Part shown: positions 1-6,715 of the stretch, piece after piece
How positions within the stretch are numbered: position 1 is the stretch's first letter
How the letters are laid out: each line of letters opens with the position of its first letter
DNA from: JBOFEH01 sp051650265
GTDB lineage: Bacteria; Bacillota; Clostridia; Lachnospirales; Cellulosilyticaceae
Assembly: GCA_051650265.1 (NCBI GenBank)
Contig: JBOFIR010000252.1
Span: 1-15,566 of the forward strand
Length of the DNA stretch: 15,566 nucleotides
Direction: 5' to 3'
The notes under the pieces: model-generated
What the model was told of the DNA's origin: nothing
The model's input: only the letters and a program-made list of their open reading frames with translations
Database searches by the model: none
Made by a program: the position numbers and the translations under genes

Positions 1-1
1 A

Positions 2-271
2 AAACAATTCAGAACAGCAAAACAAGCTGTAATGAAATCATTAAACTACTCATATGTAGGTAGAAAATTAAGAAAACGTGAATTCAGAAGCTTATGGATC
101 ACACGTATCAACGCAGCAGCTAGAATGAACGGTTTATCATACAGCCGTTTCATGAATGGTCTTAAAAACGCTAACATCGAAATGAACAGAAAAATGTTAG
201 CAGACTTAGCTATCGCTGATGCTAAAGCATTCGCTACATTAGTAGAAACTGCAAAAGCTAACTTAAAATAA
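2..271 (+). CDS. rplT: 50S ribosomal protein L20, C-terminal part (5' end outside window)
   Basis: The reading frame is open from the first base of the window and ends in TAA, giving the last 89 residues of bacterial L20. The segment RSLWITRINAAARMNGLSYS is the highly conserved L20 signature, followed by the usual F-M-x-G-L and a helical C-terminal tail. L20 binds 23S rRNA early in 50S assembly and in many bacteria also represses its own infC-rpmI-rplT operon. The internal ATG at 32 is not the true start, because L20 is normally about 118 residues and the residues before it (KQFRTAKQAV) match the family. The gene is followed by an intrinsic terminator, consistent with it being last in the infC-rpmI-rplT operon, although the other two genes lie outside the window. 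Confidence 0.97.
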   Translation, partial: KQFRTAKQAVMKSLNYSYVGRKLRKREFRSLWITRINAAARMNGLSYSRFMNGLKNANIEMNRKMLADLAIADAKAFATLVETAKANLK

Positions 272-308
272 TTATTCATGTATAAGCATAGCTTGTGAAT
301 GAATTGAA

Positions 309-340
309 AGGCACCATCTTTTAGAGATGGTGCCTTTTTG
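309..340 (+). terminator. Intrinsic terminator of the rplT operon
   Basis: A perfect 11-bp stem (AGGCACCATCT at 309-319 with AGATGGTGCCT at 325-335) with loop TTTAG is followed by a short T-run. It lies 37 bp after the rplT stop codon. Confidence 0.93.
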
Positions 341-487
341 TTATATCATAAATAAAACGGAGGTGAGTTTGGTGCTGTATGGGTTAATATGGAGATGTTC
401 GAAAGGGACAAAGCGTCTAGGTCGAAATGTAGGTATGGTTATATAGATAAATACATATAGTTATAAAAAAACAGGATAGCTAGGTGG

Positions 488-516
488 TTGAAAAGTATTG
501 TTATAAAATATACAAT
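488..516 (+). promoter_or_regulatory. Sigma-A-type promoter for the LysR regulator gene
   Basis: TTGAAA (488-493), a 17-bp spacer and TACAAT (511-516) are present, placing the start of transcription near 523, about 50 nt before the start codon. The rest of 341-575 holds no gene I can support. An 8-bp palindrome AGCTAGCT at 541-548 lies just downstream of the predicted start and could be part of an autoregulatory site for the LysR protein, but no clear T-N11-A box was identified with confidence. Confidence 0.6.
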
Positions 517-575
517 GTTGACAGTAAACCTTTTCTAAGCAGCTAGCTCAGGTACGATTTGAGGAGACAAGCATC

Positions 576-1481
576 ATGGAATTCAATCAACTGAAATATC
601 TCGTAGAAATTGTAGAGGCTGGAAGTATTTCGAAAGCAGCAGGAACCTTGTTTATTTCGCAACCCAATTTGAGTGCACAAGTCAGTAGTTTGGAAAAAGA
701 AATAGGTAGACAACTGTTTCATCGTAATAATCGTGGGGTGACGCTCACCAAAGAAGGCTTAGAGGTTTACCAATATGCCAAAGAGGTAGTTAGGCAATTT
801 CAATTAACAGAACAGAAACTTTTGAATCACATTAGTGATTATAAGGTGAAAATTGTGACCTGTGGATGTGAGATTGTAGAACCAGCTTTTTTAGAAATGT
901 GTAAAGTATTTAGTCATAAGCAATGTGAGTTTGAACTGGAATACTGCAATATAGAACAGTGTATAGAAAAAGTAAGCCATGAAGAAGTAGATTTGGCGAT
1001 CATTCCATATACGCCTTACCAATATAAAAAATTAGATCAATTTTTAAGCCATAAAACATTATGTATGCAGGAGATTTTTACAGGTGCACTTAAGATTCAG
1101 GTAAGTGAACGTTGGGACTTGAGTAGGCGCACACTGATCAAACCTCAAGATTTGAAGGGACTCTTTCATGTTAAAAAAGAAATTTTTTTCAAGGGAATTT
1201 TTAGTTTAGATTATGAGATGCGTCAGTTAGGACTAGATTGTGCAGGGCAGACAATCTGGACACATCAAAATAAAACTTATGAAGAGGCACTAAAGACAAT
1301 CCCATCTTTTGGAATAACCCTAGAATGGGATTGTAATCTTGAGGTGAATAGTCATCTCAAAAGAATAGCGCTAGACTTATCACAAGTGCCTGTATCTATT
1401 GCAGTAGTCAGGAGACAAAATGAAATACTGAAAAAGGAAGTAGGCTATTTCTTAGAGCAACTCCAGAAATACAGAAGTTAG
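576..1481 (+). CDS. LysR-family transcriptional regulator with a cysteine-rich effector domain
   Basis: The 301-residue length is typical of LysR regulators. Residues 1-60 form the winged helix-turn-helix: MEFNQLKYLVEIVEAGSISK, then AAGTLFISQPNLSAQVSSLE and RQLFHRNNRGVTLTKEG are the classic LysR pattern. Residues about 90-300 form the periplasmic-binding-protein-like effector domain. All nine cysteines (96, 98, 109, 117, 124, 129, 163, 222, 253) lie in the effector domain and none in the DNA-binding domain, which is unusual for the family and hints at thiol- or metal-based sensing (inference). GAGGAG at 561-566 supports the ATG at 576. The next gene starts 32 bp downstream on the same strand with no terminator between, so the regulator probably shares a transcript with the flavodoxin-like lipoprotein. 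LysR regulators more often lie divergent from their target. The effector ligand cannot be read from the sequence. Confidence 0.93.
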   Translation: MEFNQLKYLVEIVEAGSISKAAGTLFISQPNLSAQVSSLEKEIGRQLFHRNNRGVTLTKEGLEVYQYAKEVVRQFQLTEQKLLNHISDYKVKIVTCGCEIVEPAFLEMCKVFSHKQCEFELEYCNIEQCIEKVSHEEVDLAIIPYTPYQYKKLDQFLSHKTLCMQEIFTGALKIQVSERWDLSRRTLIKPQDLKGLFHVKKEIFFKGIFSLDYEMRQLGLDCAGQTIWTHQNKTYEEALKTIPSFGITLEWDCNLEVNSHLKRIALDLSQVPVSIAVVRRQNEILKKEVGYFLEQLQKYRS

Positions 1482-1513
1482 GTGACGATTATAATCAGAG
1501 GAGAGATTTTAAT

Positions 1514-2410
1514 ATGAGTAAAAAACTAATAGGGGCACTTGCGCTCGTAGGACTTGCGACAACATTTGTAGCTTGTGCACAACCAACAACAGCAACATCA
1601 GAGGTATCATCAGAGCAGACACAAGAAGCACAAGAGGTAACAGAAAAAACAGAAGGGGAAGCGGATGCTATGACAGCAGCTTCAGAAGTAGATGCTACAA
1701 CTTCAGCTTCAATCGTACCTGAAAATCTTGTAGCATCTTATGTACCAAAAGGTTTTACAAACTCAGAGAGTAAAAAAGCATTATTTGTAGTGGGCGATCC
1801 GAGAAAAGATAGCGTGGCATATGACCTTGCGAATACAGCTATGAAGTACTTCGAGAGCAATGGCGTTGAAGTTGAACTTCGCGATTTATATACAATGAAT
1901 TTTAATCCTGTACTTGCACCAGAGCAATTCTACTATGCGAAAGATGGGAAAGGTGAACCAACACCAGAAATTAAGACAGAGCAGGACTTTGTGACACAAG
2001 CAGATTATATTATCTTTGCCTATCCAAACTGGCATGATACACCAACAGCTATTGTAAAAGGATACATGGAAACAGTATTTGCTAAGAAATTTGCATATCA
2101 AGATACATCAGAAGGATTAGATGGGATGTTAAAAGAAAAATCAATTTATACCATCATGAATGCTGGATTCTTAGGTGGTGGTCGTGGATACATAGGTGAT
2201 GGTGTGGGTATTAATGATGCGGCTTGGGATGAGTATATGAAAGCATTCGAAGTGTTAGATAATGATACAGCTGATTTTTGGGGCTTAGAAAATAAGGGAC
2301 GTTTTGTAAATGATCGTACACCTAAGAATAGCTCAGAAAAGTATGAAGTAGAGATTAATGAATTAAGAGCTGCACTCGAAGCAGAATTAAATGAAGTATT
2401 CTTTCAATAG
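1514..2410 (+). CDS. Secreted lipoprotein with a flavodoxin-like NAD(P)H:quinone-reductase-type domain
   Basis: Residues 1-20 are a lipoprotein signal peptide (positive MSKK, hydrophobic core) ending in the lipobox-like F-V-A-C, so Cys21 would be lipidated and the protein anchored outside the membrane. Residues 22-85 are a Thr/Ser/Ala/Glu-rich linker. Residues about 87-298 resemble the Flavodoxin_2 family (NQO1/MdaB/KefF type): strand KALFVVGDPR followed by the helix SVAYDLANTAMKYF, then DYIIFAYPNWHDTPTAIVKG and YMETVF, the region that in relatives lines the FMN/FAD and quinone sites, and MNAGFLGGGRGYIG. Cytosolic relatives catalyse two-electron reduction of quinones with NAD(P)H. An extracytoplasmic version would need another electron donor. 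GAGGAGA before the ATG fits initiation. It is probably cotranscribed with the upstream LysR gene and ends at a strong terminator. The fold is well supported; the substrate is unknown. Confidence 0.85.
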   Translation: MSKKLIGALALVGLATTFVACAQPTTATSEVSSEQTQEAQEVTEKTEGEADAMTAASEVDATTSASIVPENLVASYVPKGFTNSESKKALFVVGDPRKDSVAYDLANTAMKYFESNGVEVELRDLYTMNFNPVLAPEQFYYAKDGKGEPTPEIKTEQDFVTQADYIIFAYPNWHDTPTAIVKGYMETVFAKKFAYQDTSEGLDGMLKEKSIYTIMNAGFLGGGRGYIGDGVGINDAAWDEYMKAFEVLDNDTADFWGLENKGRFVNDRTPKNSSEKYEVEINELRAALEAELNEVFFQ

Positions 2411-2421
2411 TTATTGAACAT

Positions 2422-2462
2422 TATAAAGGAGCCAAGGATTTTGAAACCTTGGCTCCTTTATA
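2422..2462 (+). terminator. Intrinsic terminator after the flavodoxin-like lipoprotein gene
   Basis: A perfect 16-bp stem is formed by TATAAAGGAGCCAAGG (2422-2437) and CCTTGGCTCCTTTATA (2447-2462) around a 9-nt loop. The T-rich part lies inside the 3' arm. It is 11 bp after the stop codon. Confidence 0.88.
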
Positions 2463-2562
2463 GTTGACATAAAATTTGGGATTTTTGAGTTTTACTACTG
2501 TATCCGCCAATGTGTGTGCTTTGGTTACTTTTGTTTTATGCCAATAAGTATGTAGAAATGAA

Positions 2563-2598
2563 TAATAAAATATTTTATTAAAGTAAAAATATTTTATT
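2563..2598. promoter_or_regulatory. Tandem AT-rich palindromic operator-like site
   Basis: TAATAAAATATTTTATTA at 2563-2580 is a perfect 18-bp palindrome. Its core, AAAATATTTTATT (2567-2579), is repeated exactly at 2586-2598 with a 19-bp period, close to two helical turns. The second copy covers the predicted -35 region of the downstream promoter, a position typical of a repressor operator. No regulator gene adjoins it on this side. Confidence 0.5.
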
Positions 2599-2620
2599 GT
2601 ATAAGATTATGTAGTATAAT
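2592..2620 (+). promoter_or_regulatory. Promoter for the chitobiase-like/F5-8C multidomain protein
   Basis: A perfect TATAAT at 2615-2620 lies 17 bp after a weak -35 (TTTTAT, 2592-2597), putting the start near 2627. The weak -35 overlaps the second operator-like repeat. Confidence 0.55.
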
Positions 2621-2667
2621 GTAAAGTAATTAATAATATCATAACTATGACACAAAGGGAGCTATTT

Positions 2668-5022
2668 ATGAAAAGACAAGGGCTAGTCAATATTTATCAT
2701 TTTATTAGAAAATCTACATATGAAGATGGCATTTTTACACAAGAGGATTTCGATACACTCAAATCAGAGATGGATTTACTCAAACAACATCAATTACCAG
2801 CAACGTATGCATTGAAATATGATGCGTTGATGGATGAACGTTATACAGCACTAATCAAATCAATGATTGATGAGAAGGATGAAGTGGCTGCATGGTGGGA
2901 GATTACAGAGGAAATGGCGCGTAAAGCGGGTGTGACTTGGAAGGGTAAAGATGTGATTGATCTTCATGTAAAAGCAGGGTATTCATTAGCTTATTTACCA
3001 GAGGAGCGTAAAGCGTTATTAGATGTGTATATGGAAGATTTTAAAGCTGTTTATGGTGCCTATCCAAAAACAATTGGTTCATGGGTAATGGATATCGTTA
3101 CTTTTGAGTATGCAAAGGCACGATATGGACTTGTAGGAGGCGCCTTATGCCGTGATCAGCGTGGGATTGATGGGTTTACTTTATGGGGGGGCTATTTCAA
3201 TGGGGCTTATTATCCAAGTAAGGTCAATGAGTATATGCCTGCTCAGACAAATGAGATGCAGCTTGACCTCCCGATCTTTAGATTGTTAGGACCAGACCCA
3301 ATCTACAACTTTGAGTCAGGCATTCGAGATGGGGCTGATGGTATTTATACGTTAGAACCTGCGTGGATTACTGGGCAAGATGAAAAATGGGTGACTTGGT
3401 TGCTTGGTTGTGTTAGTGATGAGGAGCAAGTGGGGTATGGTTATACACAGGTTGGCCAAGAAAATAGTTACATATGGGGAACTATGGGTGATGCTTATGA
3501 GATGCAAATCAGACATCTTGCCCAGCTCCGTAAAGAAAATAAAGTACGTGTGGAATCTTTGAGGGATTCTTCTGTATGGTTCAAACAAAAGTATGCTTTA
3601 ACACCACCTACTACCTATACTGCATCTAAAGACTGGAATGAAAAGTTTGGGCTAAATACAACTTGGTATAGTAGCCGTTTCTACCGTATGAGTTTGCTTT
3701 GGGATCAAGGAGAATTTTCTATTCGTGATTTATATGTGTTCAATGAGGATTACCCATCACGTTATTTAAATGATTACATTACACATAATGAGAGTGTATT
3801 TGATGCGTTGCCACTCCTAGATACACATAATTGGAGTACAAAAGAAAAACGTGCAAGTATTGATTTTGTAGAAGCTATTACAGGTGAGAAATTAAAAGGT
3901 GAGGCACCTGTATTTTTATCACAAGAAGATGATGAAAATTGGTATGTACAATGGAAACTTAATGAAGCACGTGAAATGAGCATTGTATGTACACAAAACC
4001 AGATGCATTTTGAAATGCTTCAAGAAGGTGGAACGCTAGAATGGATGATGCGTATGAATACCTTGCCAACGCTTGAGAAGGTTGAAAGTCAGTGCATCTT
4101 ATGTCGTCATGAAAACTTTGCTTATGAAGTGCATGCTGTAGCGGGTACCTTTGAACAAGTAGGAGATGAGGTGTGGATCAGACCTGAAGGTGATCAAATC
4201 ATTCTGGAATATGCACAGAAAGGTGATAAGGATCAGACTCAGTTCTATACAGAGATGTATTTAAAAGAAGGTGCGGCTTTTGATGCGCGAGTTGAAGCGA
4301 TGCCAGTAATTGCTGAAGAAAAGCTCAAAGATATCAAGCTTATCAAACCGTTCTTGCCTGAAGTGCTACGTGTGAAAGGCTATGATGAAGTGTGTTATTG
4401 TGAGATGAAGAATCTCAATGAAATAGGCCAGATCTACTATACGTTAGATGGTAGTGAGCCGACTAATACGTCAATGGTATACCAATCACCTCTAGCGATT
4501 ACAGGGGATACGCTTGTCAAAGCACGTTGCTTTGCAGAAGGTAGGCCAGTAAGTGACCTATCTATTGCACAGTACTTTAATACTTTAGAGATCAAAGGAA
4601 TTACAAGCCCTACGGTATTTGATGGAAGAACTATTTTCAACCGTCAGGGAATTGAAGATCTTATCGATGGAAAGAAAGGTACAACAAACTTTGTAGATGG
4701 CGCTTGGCTGGGGACACTTCAATCCCTAGAAGCGGTGGTGGATTTAGGTGAAAGTCGTGAGATCAAAGGTGTTGAGATTGGATTCTTACATAGTAGAAGA
4801 ACAGGGTTATGCTATCCAGACTATGTAGAATATAGTGTATCTGAAGACGGTGAGCAGTTTGAAGTCTTTGATAAGCAAGAAGTATTTGATCATTGTGGAG
4901 AACCAGATCTTGAAACAAAAGATGTGGTGACAACTGCACATGCAAAGGGACGTTATGTGAAAGTATTTGCAAAACGTCATAATTATTTTATCTTCGCAGA
5001 TCAAATTATCGTAAAAGGTTAA
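2668..5022 (+). CDS. Large cytosolic multidomain protein with chitobiase-like and F5/8-type C (discoidin) domains; putative glycan-active enzyme
   Basis: The chosen start is the ATG at 2668 (784 residues), because AAGGGAG (2655-2661) sits correctly in front of it, while an in-frame ATG at 2647 has no ribosome binding site. Residues about 1-545 are a region I do not recognise securely. It contains PKTIGSWVMDIVTFEYAKARYG, then RDGADGIYTLEPAWITG and many aromatic residues, and may belong to the DUF3863/DUF3864-type proteins known from Bacteroides (tentative). Residues about 585-640 resemble the chitobiase/beta-hexosaminidase C-terminal domain (IYYTLDGSEPTNTSMVYQSP). Residues about 655-784 resemble an F5/8-type C carbohydrate-binding domain (LEAVVDLGESREIKGVEIGF, DYVEYSVSEDGEQFEVF). 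There is no signal peptide or membrane segment, so it should act inside the cell, unusual for such accessory domains. The nearest functional relative by context is the DUF4838 protein at 6716-8320. Confidence 0.72.
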   Translation: MKRQGLVNIYHFIRKSTYEDGIFTQEDFDTLKSEMDLLKQHQLPATYALKYDALMDERYTALIKSMIDEKDEVAAWWEITEEMARKAGVTWKGKDVIDLHVKAGYSLAYLPEERKALLDVYMEDFKAVYGAYPKTIGSWVMDIVTFEYAKARYGLVGGALCRDQRGIDGFTLWGGYFNGAYYPSKVNEYMPAQTNEMQLDLPIFRLLGPDPIYNFESGIRDGADGIYTLEPAWITGQDEKWVTWLLGCVSDEEQVGYGYTQVGQENSYIWGTMGDAYEMQIRHLAQLRKENKVRVESLRDSSVWFKQKYALTPPTTYTASKDWNEKFGLNTTWYSSRFYRMSLLWDQGEFSIRDLYVFNEDYPSRYLNDYITHNESVFDALPLLDTHNWSTKEKRASIDFVEAITGEKLKGEAPVFLSQEDDENWYVQWKLNEAREMSIVCTQNQMHFEMLQEGGTLEWMMRMNTLPTLEKVESQCILCRHENFAYEVHAVAGTFEQVGDEVWIRPEGDQIILEYAQKGDKDQTQFYTEMYLKEGAAFDARVEAMPVIAEEKLKDIKLIKPFLPEVLRVKGYDEVCYCEMKNLNEIGQIYYTLDGSEPTNTSMVYQSPLAITGDTLVKARCFAEGRPVSDLSIAQYFNTLEIKGITSPTVFDGRTIFNRQGIEDLIDGKKGTTNFVDGAWLGTLQSLEAVVDLGESREIKGVEIGFLHSRRTGLCYPDYVEYSVSEDGEQFEVFDKQEVFDHCGEPDLETKDVVTTAHAKGRYVKVFAKRHNYFIFADQIIVKG

Positions 5023-5025
5023 ACA

Positions 5026-5072
5026 AAATGAGGTAGATGACAACGCATTAGAGCGTGTCGTCTACCTCATTT
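5026..5072. terminator. Bidirectional terminator between convergent genes
   Basis: AAATGAGGTAGATGACAACGC (5026-5046) pairs with GCGTGTCGTCTACCTCATTT (5053-5072), with one bulge and one G-U pair. On the minus strand the stem is followed by TTTTGTTT, and on the plus strand by a weaker TTTGTGTG. It separates the convergent genes ending at 5022 and 5114. Confidence 0.8.
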
Positions 5073-5113
5073 GTGTGTGTAGGGGGCACAGGATTACACG
5101 AGTACAGTTCTAT

Positions 5114-5812
5114 TTATTTTGTAAAAAGATAGAGATAGTTGTACCAGTCTTTTACTGACTGAAAGAGTTCATCTAATTGGTAATAGCGAATTCCTGAGTT
5201 GAGGGGATCAAGCATTTCAATATAGGTGACACCGTCTTGGATAAAGTACCCCGTAGCAACAACAAAGTGCCCTGTGCCTGATGAAGATTCTTTACCTACA
5301 GGAAGTTCTTTGAGTAGGGGGGAAAGATTTGTAGGGGGTGTAAGTGAAGCTGCTGGTGAAATTTTTGAGATATCAAGACATACCAATAGAATCCCGTCAT
5401 TAAGTGTATTGATAAATGTAGAGGTGCTGCCAAGATAGATGGTCTGATAAGGAATTTCCTTATTACTTAGATAGTTTTCTATTTCAGGGGTATAAATCCA
5501 ACCGGAATTGCCCGTGAGTTCATTGCGAAGCTGTGAAACGGAAGACGGCGTTTGTCCAAGCCATTTGAGCACCATGAAAAGAGAAGTGGGTGCGCAGTTG
5601 GTGGATGCATAGACACCAGTAGATGCTTGCGCTGTGAAAATGGGTGTGCTATCAAGATGTGTGACGTAGGTAGTAGATCCGGAAGATTGTATAGAGATGC
5701 TCCCACCGGGTACCGTATCGTCTAGAATAGTCGTTGTGGTACGTGTAATGAAGAAGAGCAAAGAAATGGTTAACGTGCTCATTGAAAAAAGTATAATAAG
5801 TAGTTTTTTCAT
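5114..5812 (-). CDS. Membrane-anchored C39-like cysteine peptidase (copy 1)
   Basis: The 232-residue protein starts with a hydrophobic segment (residues about 3-22) without a clear cleavage site or lipobox, so it is a secreted or signal-anchored protein with an extracytoplasmic domain. The rest matches the peptidase C39-like fold: catalytic Cys73 in TNCAPTSLFM, His182 in GTGHFVVATGY and Asp202 in MLDPLNSGIRYY. This is the papain-like order Cys-His-Asp. AGGGGG about 10 nt before the ATG serves as ribosome binding site. It lies 113 bp downstream of its paralogue at 5926-6630. C39 domains of bacteriocin ABC exporters cleave double-glycine leaders on the cytosolic side. This protein has no transporter domain and faces outward, so a role in cell-wall or peptide hydrolysis is only a guess. 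It is also possible that the domain is non-proteolytic. Confidence 0.85.
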   Translation of the reverse strand: MKKLLIILFSMSTLTISLLFFITRTTTTILDDTVPGGSISIQSSGSTTYVTHLDSTPIFTAQASTGVYASTNCAPTSLFMVLKWLGQTPSSVSQLRNELTGNSGWIYTPEIENYLSNKEIPYQTIYLGSTSTFINTLNDGILLVCLDISKISPAASLTPPTNLSPLLKELPVGKESSSGTGHFVVATGYFIQDGVTYIEMLDPLNSGIRYYQLDELFQSVKDWYNYLYLFTK

Positions 5813-5925
5813 AAGAATACCCCCTGATACGAATGGTTATTGGATTAGAAAATAAATAAGATAAAATTATCATATCAAGCTGTTAGGGGGGCGGCAAGTC
5901 CTCATTATAGGGGGAATGGTCCCTA

Positions 5926-6630
5926 TTATTGGGGAGTTGTAAAAAGGTAAACGTAAGGATACCAGCTAGATGTGGCTTGAAATAGTTCATCTATTTTATA
6001 GTAGCGGACACCTGAGTTAAGGGGATCTAAGGTTTCAATATAAGTGGTCGTACCTTGTACTAAATAACCGGTTGCCACAATGAAGTGCCCTGTGCCTGAG
6101 GTAGATTCTTTGCCAACTTCTAAGGGTCTAAGGAGTGGGGGGAGATCATTTGGTGGGGTGAGTTTTTCTTCTGGGGTGATTTGGGAAATATCCATACAGA
6201 GAAGGAGGATGCCTTGATCAAGTGCAGTCTTAAGTGTAGTGACATCATTGAGATACAAAGATTGATAGGAAATATGATTGGTAGAGAGATAATCCTCTAT
6301 TTCATTGGTATAGACCCAGCCAGAACCTTTTGTGAGCTGCATGCGAAGTTCTGCTATAGGCGGTGGTGATTGCCCTAACCATCTGAGTATCATATACAGG
6401 GATGTAGGTGCGCAGTTGTTGGTGGAGTAGTTACCTGTGTTGTACTGGGACGTAAAAAGTGGCTTGCTTGTGAGCTGAGAAACATAAGTGGTGGAGACGG
6501 AGGAGGGTGAAGAAATGTTACCTGCTGGAATAAGGTCATCGGGAAGTTCAAGTGGGGAAGAGAGATTAAGACAAATGACGGTAAGGAGCAGGCCAACCCA
6601 AGCTAAAAATTGAAAGAGATATTTCTTCAT
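5926..6630 (-). CDS. Membrane-anchored C39-like cysteine peptidase (copy 2)
   Basis: This 234-residue protein is a paralogue of the one at 5114-5812. It has the same layout, with an N-terminal hydrophobic segment (residues about 3-24), a D-D-x-(V/I)-P-(G/A)-G-x-I-S motif just after it, Cys73 in NNCAPTSLYM, His182 in GTGHFIVATGY and Asp202 in LDPLNSGVRYY. The catalytic residues sit at exactly the same numbers in both copies, with no gaps until the C-terminus. The hydrophobic N-terminal segments differ strongly while the catalytic domains are close, which points to an old tandem duplication with both copies kept functional. An AGGTAGG sequence precedes the ATG. It is transcribed toward copy 1 and may be the first gene of a two-gene unit. 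Upstream lies the terminator of the DUF4838 gene, so it should have its own promoter, which I could not place with confidence. Confidence 0.85.
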   Translation of the reverse strand: MKKYLFQFLAWVGLLLTVICLNLSSPLELPDDLIPAGNISSPSSVSTTYVSQLTSKPLFTSQYNTGNYSTNNCAPTSLYMILRWLGQSPPPIAELRMQLTKGSGWVYTNEIEDYLSTNHISYQSLYLNDVTTLKTALDQGILLLCMDISQITPEEKLTPPNDLPPLLRPLEVGKESTSGTGHFIVATGYLVQGTTTYIETLDPLNSGVRYYKIDELFQATSSWYPYVYLFTTPQ

Positions 6631-6691
6631 AGTATCAACCTACCTGTATAAGGAGTTACTATATTTTATGATACAACCTAAGTGATGGTGC

Positions 6692-6715
6692 AAAAAAAAG
6701 AGCCCGGAGGCTCTT
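6692..6715 (-). terminator. Intrinsic terminator of the DUF4838 gene
   Basis: On the minus strand the stem AAGAGCC / GGCTCTT with a 4-nt loop is followed by eight T residues (plus-strand A-run 6692-6699). It begins directly after the TAG stop of the gene. Confidence 0.93.

Noticed and set aside
518..558. TTGACA at 518-523 followed by GCTAGCTCAGG, superficially like a consensus synthetic-type promoter
   Set aside because: There is no -10 element at 16-18 bp. The TTGAAA-N17-TACAAT pair just upstream is a better promoter.
5904..5929. Hairpin between the two C39-like genes (ATTATAGGG with CCCTATTAT, one mismatch)
   Set aside because: It overlaps the stop codon region and has no T-run on the minus strand, so it cannot be called a terminator. 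It may be chance.
5114..6630. C39 domains as part of a bacteriocin export system
   Set aside because: No ABC transporter or membrane-fusion gene, and no double-glycine leader peptide gene, is present. The domains face outside the membrane.
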